Shown here: positions 1 through 6,175 of the stretch, in pieces
Layout: each line of letters opens with the position of its first letter
Position numbering within the stretch: position 1 is the stretch's first letter
Assembly (NCBI GenBank): GCA_004554255.1
Contig: SFNC01000098.1
Location: 1 to 7,016 of the forward strand
Length of the DNA stretch: 7,016 bases
Direction: 5' to 3'
From: Bacteroidales bacterium
GTDB lineage: Bacteria; Bacteroidota; Bacteroidia; Bacteroidales; Muribaculaceae
Made by a program: the position numbers and the translations under genes
The notes under the pieces: model-generated
What the model saw: only the letters and a program-made list of their open reading frames with translations
Told to the model about the DNA's origin: nothing
Database searches by the model: none

Positions 1-11
1 CTCATCGGTCA

Positions 12-25
12 TGTAGCCCGCTACA
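12..25. repeat. short palindrome near left edge
   Basis: TGTAGC and GCTACA are perfect reverse complements around a two-base CC centre, giving a 6-bp-arm palindrome. It lies about 125 bases upstream of the protease start codon, in DNA without a supportable reading frame. On the minus strand an ATG at 12-10 opens four codons (M-T-D-E) before the window ends, with an in-frame TGA 21 bases upstream of it, so a divergent gene could begin here, but four codons are no proof. No poly-T follows the stem, so it does not look like a terminator. The role is unknown. Confidence 0.3.
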
Positions 26-151
26 CTCCCTCTTCAACTTGCGAAATTTCCTCGAAAATACACCGCCCCTGCGTTAACAAATATTGGGGAACGGGGTCTA
101 AGATGAAACAGCATTAATACACATTTACCAACAACTAAATAATAAACCAAC

Positions 152-3100
152 ATGAAAAAAGCCATCCTATTGGCCCTTGCCGGCATTGCGGCAACCGGTT
201 CGGTTTACGCCGAATCGCCGTTATGGCTGCGCAACCCATCGTTGTCGCCCGACGGCACCACGCTCGCTTTTACATATAAGGGCGACATTTACACCGTGGG
301 GAAATCCGGCGGTACAGCACGCCAGCTGACAACAAACAGCGCCTACGACACAGCTCCCGTATGGTCGCCCGACGGCAAGACTCTTGCCTTTGCCAGCGAC
401 CGAGACGGCAGCATGGACATTTATGTTATCCCGGCGGCCGGCGGCACGGCCAAGCGCCTTACAACAGCCTCGGGAAACGAAAACCCGGTAGCCTTCCTGG
501 ATAATTCCACAGTGTTGTTCACCACATCCGGAACCGGAACCGCGCAGGCTCTACGCAGCCCGTCCACTCAGCAGATTTACACCATCAGTGTTAACGGAGG
601 ACGTCCCCGTCTGTTCAAGGATGTTCAGGTTACGGCGCTGAGCATTGGCAAGGACGGACGTATCCTCTATCAGGACCGCAAGGGTTTCGAGGATGTTCTG
701 CGCAAGCATGAGCGATCTTCCTCTACTGCCGATATATGGTTGCTGGACGGTGACAAATACACCAAAATAACTGATTTCAACGGCCCGGACCAGTCGCCGG
801 TATGGATTGACGCCGATAACATGGCATATATCAGCGAGAAAGACGGGACATTGAACGTTTATACCCGCAATCTCACAACCGGAGCGGAGAAGCAGCTCAC
901 CACGTTCAAGAATCATCCCGTGCGCTCGCTGTCGCGCGGCGCCGACGGTACTCTTGCTTTCAGCTGGAACGGCGAGTTATATACCCTTGTGCCGGGTCAG
1001 CAGCCTGTAAAGGTAGGTGTAAACATCGTTGGTGACGATTATGATTCGGACAAGATAAAGTCACTGCGTACCTCCGGAGCATCCAACATGAGCCCCTCGC
1101 CTGACGGCAAGCAGGTGGCATTCGTCTTGCGTGGCGATGTTTACGTGACGTCCACAAAATATAAGACCACACGCCGCATCACTAATACATCCGGCCAGGA
1201 GCGCTCGGTGGAGTGGAGCCCCGACGGCAAACAGCTGATTTATGACAGCGAACGCGACGGATTGTGGCAGCTGTTCACAGCCAAGGCAAAGGACGACAAA
1301 CAGCCGCTCTGTTATGCCGATGACATTGTGGAGGAGCTGCTGTACAAATCAGATAAGCCGGCGCAGTGGCCCGAATTCAGCCCCGACGGCAAAAAAGTGG
1401 CGTTCCTGGAAGACCGTACCATACTTCAGGTTCTGGATTTAAAGACCAAGAAGGTTGTGACTGCATTGCCCGGAGAGTTCAACTACAGTTATACCGATGG
1501 TGATGTTTCGTTCTCATGGTCGCCCGACAGCCGTTGGCTGCTTGCCGACTACATCGGTGTAGGCGGCTGGAACAACACCGACATCGCACTTGTAAAGGCT
1601 GATGGTACAGAGGTTATTGACCTTACAGAGAGCGGCTACTCTAACAGCAACGCGCATTTTGCCATGGATGGTCGCGCGGTTACATACACCACAGGAAAAT
1701 ACGGCCTGCGCAGCCATGGAAGCTGGGGCGAACAGCAAGACGTGGAAGTCATGATTCTTGACGGTGACGCCTGGGATGAGTTCAACCGCACCGAGGAAGA
1801 AGCGGCTCTTGCCAAGGAGGCCAAGGACGAGGCTGAAAAAGCCGACAAGAACAAGGACAAAGACAAGAAAAAAGACAGCAAGAAGAAGGACAAGAAGGAA
1901 GCCGACAAAAAGGCCGACGATGTCAAGCCTCTTGAATTTGACCTTGCAAACCGCAATTACCGCACACGCAGGATAACCGGCGCGTCAACATCAATGGGCA
2001 GCTATCGTCTCAACAACGACGGCACCAAGCTGTATTACATTGACTACAACCGCACCGACGGCCCCGCGCTGATGGAGCGTAATCTGCGCAAAGGCGAGAC
2101 CAAAGTGCTGGCCGCAGGCGTCAGCGGCGGCTTTGTGCCCGACAAGAAAATGGAAAACATTTTCGTGATCTCCGGCTCGGGCATCAGCAAGATTTCGCTT
2201 GCCGACGGTAAGAAGGAGAACGTGGAGTTTGAGGCCGAATACGACCGCAAGCCGTCGTTGGAGCGCGAGTATATCTACGACCACATGCTTCGTCAGGTTG
2301 CCGACAAATTCCATGATGTAAATCTGCATGGCACGGACTGGCCCATGTATGGCGAGAATTATCGCCGTTTCCTGCCTCACATTAATAATAATTACGATTT
2401 TGCGCAGTTGCTGTCCGAGATTCTCGGAGAACTTAACGCCAGCCATACCGGAGGCCGTTATTCCGCCCCCGGAGCCAGAATGAGCACAGCAGTGCTTGGC
2501 GCGTTCTTCGACCAGACCGGCGATGGAAACGGGCTGAAAGTGGAGGAGGTGATTCCGCGTGGCCCGCTCGCCGACAAAAAGGTGGGTGTCAAGGCCGGTG
2601 ATGTCATCACTGCGATAGACGGCAACGAGATTCTTGCTGATACCGATGTCGATGCACTGCTTGAGGGCAAGGTCGGCCGCAAGGTACGCCTTACTGTCCG
2701 TCATGCCGACGGTAAGACCAACGACATCAAAATCAAGCCCATAAGCTCGGGACGTCAGCGCGACTTGCTATATCAGCGATGGGTTGAGCGTAACGAGGCG
2801 GTTGTAGACTCACTGTCCGGCGGCCGTATAGGTTATGTACATATCCAGGGCATGGATTCGCCCTCATTCCGTGCCGTATACAGCAAGCTGCTCGGCAAAT
2901 ACCGTAACCGCGAGGCTGTTGTAGTGGACACTCGCTGGAACGGCGGAGGATGGCTGCACAATGATGTGGCTCTGCTGCTGAACGGTAAGGAATATGTAAG
3001 ATACACTCCGCGTGGCAAGTATATCGGTTCGGACCCGTTCTCGCAGTGGACCAAACCCTCGGTGATGCTTGTCAACGAGTCCAACTATTCCGATGCGCAC

Positions 3101-3385
3101 GGAACTCCGTATGTATATCAGACACTTAAAATCGGCGATGTTGTGGGTGCTCCCGTTCCCGGAACCATGACCGCCGTATGGTGGGAGACACAGATTGACC
3201 CGACCCTTGTGTTTGGCATACCACAGGTAACATCGCTTGATACACATGGCGAACCGCTTGAGAACAAGCAGCTTAACCCCGATGTGGAAGTGTATAACAA
3301 TCCCGGAGACGTAGCTGCCGGCCGTGATGCCCAGCTTGAAGCATCCGTACGCGTACTCCTGGACAAACTGTCCAAGAAAAAATAA
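152..3385 (+). CDS. secreted tricorn-like protease, S41 family (PD40 propeller, PDZ, S41 core)
   Basis: Predicted periplasmic serine peptidase of the tricorn type, expected to cleave peptides or unfolded polypeptides. At 1077 residues it is close to the archaeal tricorn protease (about 1071). Residues 1-20 form a Sec signal peptide (KK, hydrophobic core, VYA before E21) with no lipobox, so the product should be soluble and exported, unlike cytosolic archaeal tricorn. PD40/TolB-like propeller motifs (S-P-D-G or S-P-D-S) lie at 32-35, 72-75, 316-319, 356-359, 410-413 and 457-460. A Lys/Asp/Glu-rich insert occupies about 547-592. The first core segment (about 698-772) carries S764-H765; a PDZ domain spans about 777-862; the S41 core follows with D926-T-R-W-N-G-G-G (926-933) and S980-D981. 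By family comparison S980 is the nucleophile, S764/H765 and E1037 complete the tetrad, and G933 lies in the oxyanion hole. The start is set by the signal peptide; the leader is A-rich without a Shine-Dalgarno sequence. Substrate is unknown. Confidence 0.93.
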   Translation: MKKAILLALAGIAATGSVYAESPLWLRNPSLSPDGTTLAFTYKGDIYTVGKSGGTARQLTTNSAYDTAPVWSPDGKTLAFASDRDGSMDIYVIPAAGGTAKRLTTASGNENPVAFLDNSTVLFTTSGTGTAQALRSPSTQQIYTISVNGGRPRLFKDVQVTALSIGKDGRILYQDRKGFEDVLRKHERSSSTADIWLLDGDKYTKITDFNGPDQSPVWIDADNMAYISEKDGTLNVYTRNLTTGAEKQLTTFKNHPVRSLSRGADGTLAFSWNGELYTLVPGQQPVKVGVNIVGDDYDSDKIKSLRTSGASNMSPSPDGKQVAFVLRGDVYVTSTKYKTTRRITNTSGQERSVEWSPDGKQLIYDSERDGLWQLFTAKAKDDKQPLCYADDIVEELLYKSDKPAQWPEFSPDGKKVAFLEDRTILQVLDLKTKKVVTALPGEFNYSYTDGDVSFSWSPDSRWLLADYIGVGGWNNTDIALVKADGTEVIDLTESGYSNSNAHFAMDGRAVTYTTGKYGLRSHGSWGEQQDVEVMILDGDAWDEFNRTEEEAALAKEAKDEAEKADKNKDKDKKKDSKKKDKKEADKKADDVKPLEFDLANRNYRTRRITGASTSMGSYRLNNDGTKLYYIDYNRTDGPALMERNLRKGETKVLAAGVSGGFVPDKKMENIFVISGSGISKISLADGKKENVEFEAEYDRKPSLEREYIYDHMLRQVADKFHDVNLHGTDWPMYGENYRRFLPHINNNYDFAQLLSEILGELNASHTGGRYSAPGARMSTAVLGAFFDQTGDGNGLKVEEVIPRGPLADKKVGVKAGDVITAIDGNEILADTDVDALLEGKVGRKVRLTVRHADGKTNDIKIKPISSGRQRDLLYQRWVERNEAVVDSLSGGRIGYVHIQGMDSPSFRAVYSKLLGKYRNREAVVVDTRWNGGGWLHNDVALLLNGKEYVRYTPRGKYIGSDPFSQWTKPSVMLVNESNYSDAHGTPYVYQTLKIGDVVGAPVPGTMTAVWWETQIDPTLVFGIPQVTSLDTHGEPLENKQLNPDVEVYNNPGDVAAGRDAQLEASVRVLLDKLSKKK
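1790..1927 (+). other. Lys/Asp/Glu-rich low-complexity insert in the protease
   Basis: This stretch encodes residues about 547-592 of the tricorn-like protease: first a Glu/Ala-rich part, then runs of KDK, KKK and ADKK with almost no hydrophobic residues. Recognisable propeller-like sequence resumes after it (RRITG near 606 and the SMGSYRLNNDG stretch near 614-624). By rough alignment to archaeal tricorn it falls inside the second propeller, so it is most likely a solvent-exposed loop between strands or blades. At DNA level it is purine-rich on the coding strand (AAG, AAA, GAC and GAG codons). I see no frame disruption on either side, so it is an in-frame insert and not a sequencing artefact. 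Confidence 0.75.
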
Positions 3386-3393
3386 CTGAAACG

Positions 3394-3444
3394 GACAATA
3401 AAAAACGGAGCCGCCCGGCGTGGGCGGCTCCGTTTTTTATTGTC
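3394..3444. terminator. bidirectional rho-independent terminator
   Basis: Arms 3394-3416 and 3422-3444 are perfect reverse complements over 23 bp, separated by a 5-base loop (GGCGT). The inner half of the stem is GC-rich (CGGAGCCGCCC) and the outer half carries A6 on the left and T6 on the right, so RNA from either strand forms a strong hairpin with a U run. It lies 9 bases after the protease stop codon and 12 bases from the fumarase stop codon, exactly where two convergent genes need a shared terminator. Confidence 0.93.
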
Positions 3445-3455
3445 TGAAAGTCAGA

Positions 3456-5102
3456 TTACTTCAGGCCGCAGGCCTTGCATTTCTCTGAAATCTGTGTGAA
3501 GAAATCGTTGCCCTTGTCATCAACGAGGATGAATGCGGGGAAGTTTTCAACACGGATTTTCCAGATAGCCTCCATGCCCAGTTCGGGGTACTCAAGAAGC
3601 TCAACTTCCTTGATGGAGTTCTGGGCAAGAACAGCGGCGGGACCGCCGATAGAGCCCAGGTAGAAGCCACCGTGCTTTTTGCAGGCGTCTGTAACCTGTT
3701 TCGAGCGGTTTCCTTTGGCGATCATCACCATAGAACCGCCGGCAGCCTGGAACTGGTCTACATACGGGTCCATACGTCCGGCAGTTGTGGGGCCGAAGGA
3801 GCCGGAGGGCATTCCTTTGGGCGTTTTGGCGGGGCCGGCATAGTAAATGGGATGGTCCTTGAGGTACTGGGGCATTTCCTCGCCGGCGTCAAGGCGCTCT
3901 TTGATTTTGGCGTGAGCGATGTCGCGGCCCACAATGATGGTGCCGTTGAGCGACAGGCGGGTGCTTACGGGATATTTGGTGAGCTCGGCAAGAATCTCGG
4001 GCATGGGACGGTCAAGGTCAATGGTAACTACATTGCCTTCACCGGCTTTGCGCAGTTCCTCGGGGATGAGTTCGCCGGGATTGTCATCCAGTTTCTCAAT
4101 CCAGAGGCCCTCACGGTTGATTTTTGCCTTGATATTGCGGTCGGCCGAGCAGCTTACGCCAAGACCTACGGGGCACGATGCACCATGGCGGGGCAGGCGT
4201 ATCACGCGAATGTCGTGAGCGAAGCTCTTGCCGCCGAACTGTGCGCCAAGGCCCAGCTCCTCACTGCATTTCTTGAGCTCGTTTTCCAGCTCTATATCGC
4301 GGAAGGCGTGGCCTAATTCGTTGCCGTGAGTGGGCAGATTGTCGTAATATTTTACGGATGCTTTCTTTACGGTCTCAAGGTTCTTTTCAGCCGAAGTGCC
4401 GCCGATAACGAAGGCGATGTGATAGGGAGGACATGCTGCGGTGCCTAAAGATTTCATTTTCTCTACCAGGAAGGGGATGAGGGTCTTGGGGTTGATAAGA
4501 GCCTTGGTTTCCTGATAAAGGTATGTCTTGTTTGCCGAGCCGCCGCCTTTGGCCACAAACAGGAAGTGATATTCGTCGCCTTCGGTGGCGTGAATGTCAA
4601 TCTGTGCGGGCAGATTGCAGCCGGTATTCACCTCGTCGTACATGTTCAGGGGCGCATTCTGGCTGTAACGGAGATTGTCGGTGGTATAAGTGTCGTATAC
4701 GCCGCGCGAAAGTTTCTCCTCGTCATCGCATCCGGTGTACACGTTCTGGCCCTTTTCGCCGTGAATGATTGCTGTGCCGGTATCCTGGCAGAAAGGCAGC
4801 TGGCCTTTTGCCGCAACTTCGGCATTACGGAGCATTGTCAGTGCCACGAACTTGTCATTGTCGCTGGCCTCGGGATCGCTCAGGATTTTGGCCACCATGG
4901 CGTTATGCTCGCGACGCAGCATGAATGCGTTGTCGTGTGTGCACTGGCGGGCCAGGACGGTAAGAGCCTCCGGGTCTACTACTAAGAATTCATGTCCGCC
5001 CCAGTTCTCTACTTTCACATAGTCGGAAGTGAGATGGTAGTACTCGGTTGTGTCCGGACCAAGGGGGAACATTTTCTGATACTTATACGGTTTTGTTGCC
5101 AT
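3456..5102 (-). CDS. fumA: fumarate hydratase, class I, [4Fe-4S] (fumarase)
   Basis: Cytoplasmic oxygen-sensitive fumarase catalysing reversible hydration of fumarate to (S)-malate. Length (548 residues) equals E. coli FumA/FumB, and the three predicted cluster cysteines, C105 (F-C-Q-D-T-G-T), C224 (A-A-C-P-P-Y) and C318 (V-S-C-S-A-D), fall at the same positions as in FumA. Residues matching the active site known from the Leishmania class I enzyme are present with a constant offset of 28: D107, R145, H306, R393, T439, R443 and K463. The N-terminal Fe-S domain covers roughly 10-345 and the C-terminal domain 350-548, with S-G-S-F-G-P-T-T-A-G-R at 433-443. The C terminus carries an extra C-K-A-C pair (542-545). 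It is a single-gene unit with its own promoter and shared terminator. In anaerobic Bacteroidales this step usually runs malate to fumarate for succinate production (inference). The symbol follows E. coli class I naming; fumB would be equally valid. A related class I hydratase such as tartrate dehydratase is less likely given the length and residue match. Confidence 0.96.
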   Translation of the reverse strand: MATKPYKYQKMFPLGPDTTEYYHLTSDYVKVENWGGHEFLVVDPEALTVLARQCTHDNAFMLRREHNAMVAKILSDPEASDNDKFVALTMLRNAEVAAKGQLPFCQDTGTAIIHGEKGQNVYTGCDDEEKLSRGVYDTYTTDNLRYSQNAPLNMYDEVNTGCNLPAQIDIHATEGDEYHFLFVAKGGGSANKTYLYQETKALINPKTLIPFLVEKMKSLGTAACPPYHIAFVIGGTSAEKNLETVKKASVKYYDNLPTHGNELGHAFRDIELENELKKCSEELGLGAQFGGKSFAHDIRVIRLPRHGASCPVGLGVSCSADRNIKAKINREGLWIEKLDDNPGELIPEELRKAGEGNVVTIDLDRPMPEILAELTKYPVSTRLSLNGTIIVGRDIAHAKIKERLDAGEEMPQYLKDHPIYYAGPAKTPKGMPSGSFGPTTAGRMDPYVDQFQAAGGSMVMIAKGNRSKQVTDACKKHGGFYLGSIGGPAAVLAQNSIKEVELLEYPELGMEAIWKIRVENFPAFILVDDKGNDFFTQISEKCKACGLK

Positions 5103-5142
5103 AAGATATTGTTAGTATAGTGTTTTGTTTTCTAAACTCCTA

Positions 5143-5174
5143 CAAAAGTACTGCATTTCCGCGAAATAACCAAA
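5143..5174 (-). promoter_or_regulatory. Bacteroidetes-type promoter of the fumarase gene
   Basis: Read on the minus strand, TTTG (5174-5171) is followed after 20 bases by TACTTTTG (5150-5143). This matches the Bacteroides primary-sigma consensus of a -33 TTTG and a -7 TAnnTTTG at normal spacing. Transcription should start about 7 bases further on, giving a leader of roughly 30-35 bases before the fumarase ATG. That leader is A-rich and lacks a Shine-Dalgarno sequence, as is usual in this phylum. The transcription start itself is inferred. Confidence 0.75.
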
Positions 5175-5220
5175 ATCTTGGCACCATTTTCAGCTCGTTC
5201 GGAAATTTCAGCCTAAATGA

Positions 5221-5235
5221 GTAAATATTATTTAC
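5221..5235. repeat. 15-bp palindrome, possible operator
   Basis: GTAAAT at 5221-5226 and ATTTAC at 5230-5235 are perfect reverse complements around a 3-base centre. It lies upstream of both divergent promoters, about 47 bases beyond the fumarase -33 element, so an activator or repressor site is conceivable. In DNA this AT-rich a 6-bp-arm palindrome can arise by chance, and I do not recognise the half-site as that of any known regulator. Confidence 0.3.
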
Positions 5236-5346
5236 AATCTCGTCATAATATAATGAATATGCGTGCATACGGTTTGTAAAACTATATTTTATGGGGTTAA
5301 ATTGTCAAATAATCATATTGTCTGCTAAAATATTAAAAATAATTAT

Positions 5347-5354
5347 TAACTTTG
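5347..5354 (+). promoter_or_regulatory. candidate -7 promoter element for the zinc-ribbon gene
   Basis: TAACTTTG is an exact match to the Bacteroides -7 consensus TAnnTTTG. It would place the transcription start near 5360 and leave an AT-rich leader of about 55 bases before the ATG at 5417. No good TTTG lies at the expected 19-21 bases upstream; the nearest TTG (5318-5320) is 26 bases away, so the -33 element is weak or absent. Confidence 0.5.
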
Positions 5355-5416
5355 TGGCATAGAGTCCAATCATTGAATATAAAACATTAATACCATATTT
5401 TTAACACGAATATCTT

Positions 5417-6175
5417 ATGAGCAGTAAAAACAGAATGCAACATTGCGTTTGCGACAATCCTGAATGTTTCCGTAGTTTTATAGATATCCCCGAGGGAGAG
5501 CCCCTTGTTTGTCCCGATTGTGGTGAACCGCTAAGACTTTCCGATAATAATAGTAGTAAGAAAAAAGGGTCTAAGACCGCTATGATTATCATAATAGTCG
5601 CTGCCGCTGTGCTGTTGCTGGGCGGTGGCGGATTCGCAGCCTGGTATTTCTTCTTCAAGGACAAGGCCGCAGATAAGTCCGAAAGGGAGCTTACAGAACA
5701 GTTGGAGTCCGAAATAGTCGGTGAGAGCGAGGATGAGCCCTTCATAGACATTGACGAGGGCGAGGAAGTCTTTACCGATGACGATGATATCCCCGAACCG
5801 GAGCCCGATTTTATCGGTGAGGAAGAAGAGGTGGAAGAGCCCGTAGCCAATAATAAAACCGAGGAAAAAGTCAAAGGAAAAAAGGCCAAAAAGGAAACTA
5901 AAACATCTGATACCGCAGAGAGTAAAAAGTTGAACACTGCCAATGGTTATTACATCGGCCCGCGTCAGGGTGGTAAGGCCCATGGCATCGGACAATTTGT
6001 ATTCTCGCGCAGCATGACCATTCCTCTGAACGACGGTTACGGCACGGTTATTAAAGTGGAGCGCGGCGACCGTGTTTATTCCGCCAAATTCGTTGACGGA
6101 CGTCTGCGTCAGGGTAAATTCGTTTTCCGTAACGGCGACGAAAAGTTTGTAATGGGCATTAATCAGGAACTTTGA
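5417..6175 (+). CDS. zinc-ribbon, single-pass membrane protein with MORN-like C terminus
   Basis: I do not recognise a named family; 252 residues. The N-terminal 40 residues look like a zinc ribbon: C10, C12 and C17, then a C-P-D-C-G knuckle with C32 and C35. A basic stretch (KKKGSK, 48-53) precedes one strong transmembrane segment at about 55-80 (MIIII, VAAAVLLLGGGG, WYFFF). By the positive-inside rule the ribbon is cytoplasmic and the rest periplasmic. Residues about 89-142 are a very acidic linker (DEGEE, DDDD, GEEEEVEE), followed by a Lys-rich patch (151-171). The C terminus has two MORN-like units: Y178-Y-I-G with G-G-K-A-H-G-I-G-Q-F near 185-194, and Y-S-A-K-F-V-D-G-R-L near 221-230 followed by G-K-F-V-F-R-N-G. 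MORN modules often act in protein or lipid contacts, so an envelope scaffold or sensor role is possible, but this is inference. The next gene starts within its stop codon. No Shine-Dalgarno sequence is visible. Confidence 0.85.
   Translation: MSSKNRMQHCVCDNPECFRSFIDIPEGEPLVCPDCGEPLRLSDNNSSKKKGSKTAMIIIIVAAAVLLLGGGGFAAWYFFFKDKAADKSERELTEQLESEIVGESEDEPFIDIDEGEEVFTDDDDIPEPEPDFIGEEEEVEEPVANNKTEEKVKGKKAKKETKTSDTAESKKLNTANGYYIGPRQGGKAHGIGQFVFSRSMTIPLNDGYGTVIKVERGDRVYSAKFVDGRLRQGKFVFRNGDEKFVMGINQEL

Larger units (their letters stand above)
5103..5416. other. divergent AT-rich intergenic region
   Basis: This 314-base gap between the divergent fumarase and zinc-ribbon genes has no supportable coding sequence in any frame and is far more AT-rich than its flanks. 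It holds a convincing fumarase promoter on the minus strand next to that gene, a -7-type element on the plus strand, and two small palindromes: GTAAAT/ATTTAC around a 3-base centre, and TATGC/GCATA around GT at 5258-5269. The central part (about 5175-5345) shows nothing else I can name; I found no riboswitch-like or tRNA-like structure. Confidence 0.7.

Noticed and set aside
2..73. Short minus-strand frame of 23 codons ending in TGA at 4-2
   Set aside because: It has no start codon and follows a stop at 76-74; the length is expected by chance.
112..120. CATTAATAC in the protease leader, repeated at 5385-5393 in the zinc-ribbon gene leader
   Set aside because: Nine bases shared between two AT-rich leaders, 31 and 23 bases before the start codons, is suggestive but well within chance; no half-site symmetry or promoter match supports it.
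1..151. Promoter search for the protease gene
   Set aside because: No TAnnTTTG element with a properly spaced TTTG was found on the plus strand, so no promoter is called.
1758..1976. Arg/Lys/Thr-rich plus-strand frame over the Lys-rich insert
   Set aside because: It is a frame-shifted reading of the low-complexity repeat; the main protease frame continues intact on both sides.
1991..2704. 237-codon minus-strand open frame inside the protease gene
   Set aside because: It lies wholly inside a plus-strand gene with clear domain content; its translation has no recognisable motif and no promoter or leader of its own.
3672..4316. 214-codon plus-strand open frame inside the fumarase gene
   Set aside because: It is antisense to a highly conserved enzyme region, shows no family motif, and is explained by the codon bias of the fumarase strand.
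5401..5943. 180-codon minus-strand open frame rich in Ser and Leu opposite the zinc-ribbon gene
   Set aside because: The Ser/Leu runs are the antisense reading of the acidic and Lys-rich codons of the plus-strand gene, whose zinc ribbon, TM segment and coupling to the next gene make it the real one.
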